NCBI GenBank assembly: GCA_024279135.1
Contig: JAJRRU010000022.1
Coordinates: forward strand, 1 to 64,000
DNA: 64,000 bases
Direction: 5' to 3'
Source of the DNA: Alphaproteobacteria bacterium
Lineage (GTDB): Bacteria; Pseudomonadota; Alphaproteobacteria; Rhodospirillales; Casp-alpha2
The notes beneath the pieces are model-generated. The model had not been told where the DNA came from. It saw only the letters and a list, made by a program, of their open reading frames with translations, and searched no databases. Shown in pieces: positions 62,221-64,000 of the stretch. Made by a program: the position numbers and the translations under genes. The first letter of the stretch is position 1, and every line of letters starts with the position of its first letter.

Positions 62221-63489
62221 ATGAGCAAGAATAGTAGCAGTGATACGAAGAATACCTTGTACTGCTCATTTTGTGGCAAGAGTCAGCATGAGGTTCGCAA
62301 ACTGATTGCCGGACCGACCGTATTCATCTGTGATGAATGTGTCGAATTGTGCATGGATATTATCCGTGAAGAACACAAAACCAATCTGGTTACGACCAGT
62401 GATGGCATTCCGGCCCCAATGGATATCTGCACGGTACTAAACGATTATGTCATTGGTCAGTTTCATTCCAAACGGGTTTTGTCGGTTGCGGTGCATAACC
62501 ACTATAAACGCCTGAACCACATCCAGAATGCATCCGATGTGGAATTGTCAAAATCAAATATTTTGCTGATCGGCCCGACTGGTTGCGGTAAGACGCTGCT
62601 TGCCCAGACGCTGGCGCGAATTTTGGATGTGCCGTTTACCATGGCCGATGCGACCACACTGACCGAGGCCGGCTATGTTGGCGAAGATGTGGAAAATATC
62701 ATTCTGAAATTGTTACAGGCTGCGGATTATAACGTGGAACGCGCCGAGCGCGGCATTGTCTATATTGATGAAGTGGACAAGGTATCGCGCAAATCGGACA
62801 ACCCGTCGATAACCCGTGATGTATCGGGCGAGGGCGTTCAGCAGGCCTTGTTGAAAATTATGGAAGGCACGGTTGCCAGCGTTCCCCCGCAAGGCGGACG
62901 TAAACATCCCCAGCAGGAATTCCTGCAAGTCGATACCACCAATATCTTGTTTATCTGTGGTGGGGCATTTGCCGGGCTGGAAAAAATTATCGCCGATCGG
63001 GGCAAGGGAACCAGCATCGGATTCGGTGCCGATGTGCGCTCAAGCGATGAACGCAAGACCGGTGAAATTTTGCGTGAAATAGAACCGGAAGACCTATTGA
63101 AATTCGGCCTGATCCCTGAATTTGTCGGTCGTATGCCCGTCCTTGCTACGCTTGAAGATCTGGACAAGGATCATCTGGTGGAAATCCTGACCAAGCCCAA
63201 AAACGCACTGGTCAAACAATACCAGCGTTTGTATTCCATGGAGAATGTCAATCTGAGCTTTACCGATGGTGCTCTCGATACCATTGCAGAGAAGGCTGTT
63301 GAACGCAAAACCGGTGCCCGTGGACTGCGTTCCATTATGGAAACCATTCTGCTTGATTCGATGTTTGAACTGCCCAGTACGGATAATGTGGAAGAAATTG
63401 TAATCAACCAGGAAGTCGTTGAAGGCAATGCCGAGCCCATGTTTATCTACGGTGAACGCAGAGATGAAGTCGAAAGCAGCGCTTCCTGA
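62221..63489 (+). CDS. clpX: ATP-dependent Clp protease ATP-binding subunit ClpX
   Basis: A 422-residue AAA+ unfoldase. The N-terminal zinc domain has Cys15, Cys18, Cys37 and Cys40, which bind substrates and adaptors. Walker A is GPTGCGKT (118-125), Walker B is IVYIDEVDK and the pore loop region follows [10 protein letters not shown]. The ClpP-binding loop with the IGF motif is expected in the 260-280 region (the local sequence reads TSIGFGAD). Length is normal. Confidence 0.97.
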   Translation: MSKNSSSDTKNTLYCSFCGKSQHEVRKLIAGPTVFICDECVELCMDIIREEHKTNLVTTSDGIPAPMDICTVLNDYVIGQFHSKRVLSVAVHNHYKRLNHIQNASDVELSKSNILLIGPTGCGKTLLAQTLARILDVPFTMADATTLTEAGYVGEDVENIILKLLQAADYNVERAERGIVYIDEVDKVSRKSDNPSITRDVSGEGVQQALLKIMEGTVASVPPQGGRKHPQQEFLQVDTTNILFICGGAFAGLEKIIADRGKGTSIGFGADVRSSDERKTGEILREIEPEDLLKFGLIPEFVGRMPVLATLEDLDKDHLVEILTKPKNALVKQYQRLYSMENVNLSFTDGALDTIAEKAVERKTGARGLRSIMETILLDSMFELPSTDNVEEIVINQEVVEGNAEPMFIYGERRDEVESSAS

Positions 63490-63518
63490 ACGAATATACG
63501 CATTTCTCACGTGCAAGC

Positions 63519-63547
63519 CTTGAAATATCCATCAAACTGAACCATCT
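63519..63547 (+). promoter_or_regulatory. Candidate RpoH (heat-shock) promoter for lon
   Basis: CTTGAAA (63519-63525) is followed after 14 bp by AACCATCT (63540-63547), close to the sigma-32 consensus CTTGAA-N13-15-CCCCATNT. It lies about 140 bp before the lon ATG. lon is a known sigma-32 target in E. coli. Confidence 0.45.
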
Positions 63548-63683
63548 TTCTGTTCGTACATGCTGATACACGGCAGGAAGTCCGGTTTTAAAGAATGTTT
63601 AAGGCCTTTCGTTGTTATATGATCCCATGCGATAGGTGATATCCGTGAATTGGGATTAAAAAATCCGTATAAAAGGGACTAAA

Positions 63684-64000
63684 ATGAGTTCAATTACGCC
63701 CCCGAAATCTTATCCTGTTCTTCCTTTGCGCGACATCGTTGTGTTTCCGCACATGATCGTCCCGTTATTTGTTGGCCGCGACAAATCCGTCCGCGCCCTG
63801 GAAGATGTCATGAAGGATGACAAGCAGATTCTCTTGGTTGCCCAGCGAAACGCGACCCAGGATGAGCCCGAAACCGATGACATTTATGACGTTGGAACGG
63901 TGTCGACGGTTCTGCAATTGCTGAAACTGCCCGATGGAACCGTCAAGGTTCTGGTCGAGGGAACCCAGCGTGCGCGTATTGAACGCTACGATGACAATCC
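63684..64000 (+). CDS. lon: ATP-dependent protease Lon, N-terminal part (cut by window edge)
   Basis: The first 105 codons of lon, running off the window. It starts at ATG 63684 after AAAAGGGACT. The LON substrate-binding domain is clear: [20 protein letters not shown] (residues 9-28), then [20 protein letters not shown] and [12 protein letters not shown]. The AAA+ and protease domains lie outside. It follows clpX, the usual tig-clpP-clpX-lon order. Confidence 0.97.
   Translation, partial: MSSITPPKSYPVLPLRDIVVFPHMIVPLFVGRDKSVRALEDVMKDDKQILLVAQRNATQDEPETDDIYDVGTVSTVLQLLKLPDGTVKVLVEGTQRARIERYDDN

Overview
The window is a gene-dense stretch of a Gram-negative bacterial chromosome, most likely from a free-living, flagellated, probably marine alphaproteobacterium. 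The evidence is the gene order: recG/sdhE/mfd, then proS-lolC/E-lolD-(island)-dnaE, then rpsB-tsf-pyrH-frr-uppS-cdsA-dxr-rseP-bamA-ompH-lpxD-fabZ-lpxA-lpxI-lpxB, and finally tig-clpP-clpX-lon. The short ProS and the use of LpxI also fit this class. A cupin of the DMSP-lyase family suggests a marine habitat. The order or genus cannot be named from sequence alone.

Region by region. 1-0.8 kb: the N-terminal part of fliG, cut by the window edge. 0.9-10.1 kb: two exported or anchored proteins of unknown role, a type I secretion module made of two adjacent ABC half-transporters and an HlyD-type fusion protein, then a single-domain cyclic-nucleotide-binding protein and a DUF502 membrane protein. 10.1-16.1 kb: recG on the minus strand, divergent from sdhE-mfd. 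16.1-17.6 kb: a small secreted orphan, about 600 bp of AT-rich DNA and a flavodoxin-fold protein. 17.7-21.1 kb: proS and the LolCD-type lipoprotein exporter. 21.06-21.32 kb: a 261-bp compound palindromic element that also encodes the end of LolD. 21.3-26.4 kb: an accessory block (azlCD, class II aldolase, LysR/DoxX/glutathionyl-hydroquinone reductase, GST) lying between lolD and dnaE. 26.5-30.0 kb: dnaE, with a perfect DnaA-box 9-mer upstream. 30.2-45.6 kb: the translation, isoprenoid and envelope supercluster, interrupted after tsf by the DMSP-lyase-like gene on the opposite strand. 45.6-57.4 kb: mixed metabolism and transport genes (DsbA-like protein, zinc-ribbon protein, fliN, modABC, hisI, znuCB, LysE, HAD, GNAT, sulfurtransferase, cysteine synthase, Nudix). 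57.6-64 kb: CDGSH protein, nnr, tRNA-Leu(UAG), tig-clpP-clpX and the start of lon.

How the genes work together. The supercluster couples translation (S2, EF-Ts, ribosome recycling) to undecaprenyl and CDP-diglyceride supply, MEP isoprenoid synthesis, outer-membrane protein assembly and lipid A synthesis. tig-clpP-clpX-lon forms a folding and proteolysis block. The least ordinary parts are: the two-ABC secretion module with degenerate signature motifs, the compound palindrome at lolD, the DMSP-lyase-like insertion, the low-complexity tails on S2 and trigger factor, and a structured AT-rich leader before a small zinc-ribbon gene. No CRISPR array, complete insertion sequence, prophage or rRNA operon was seen.
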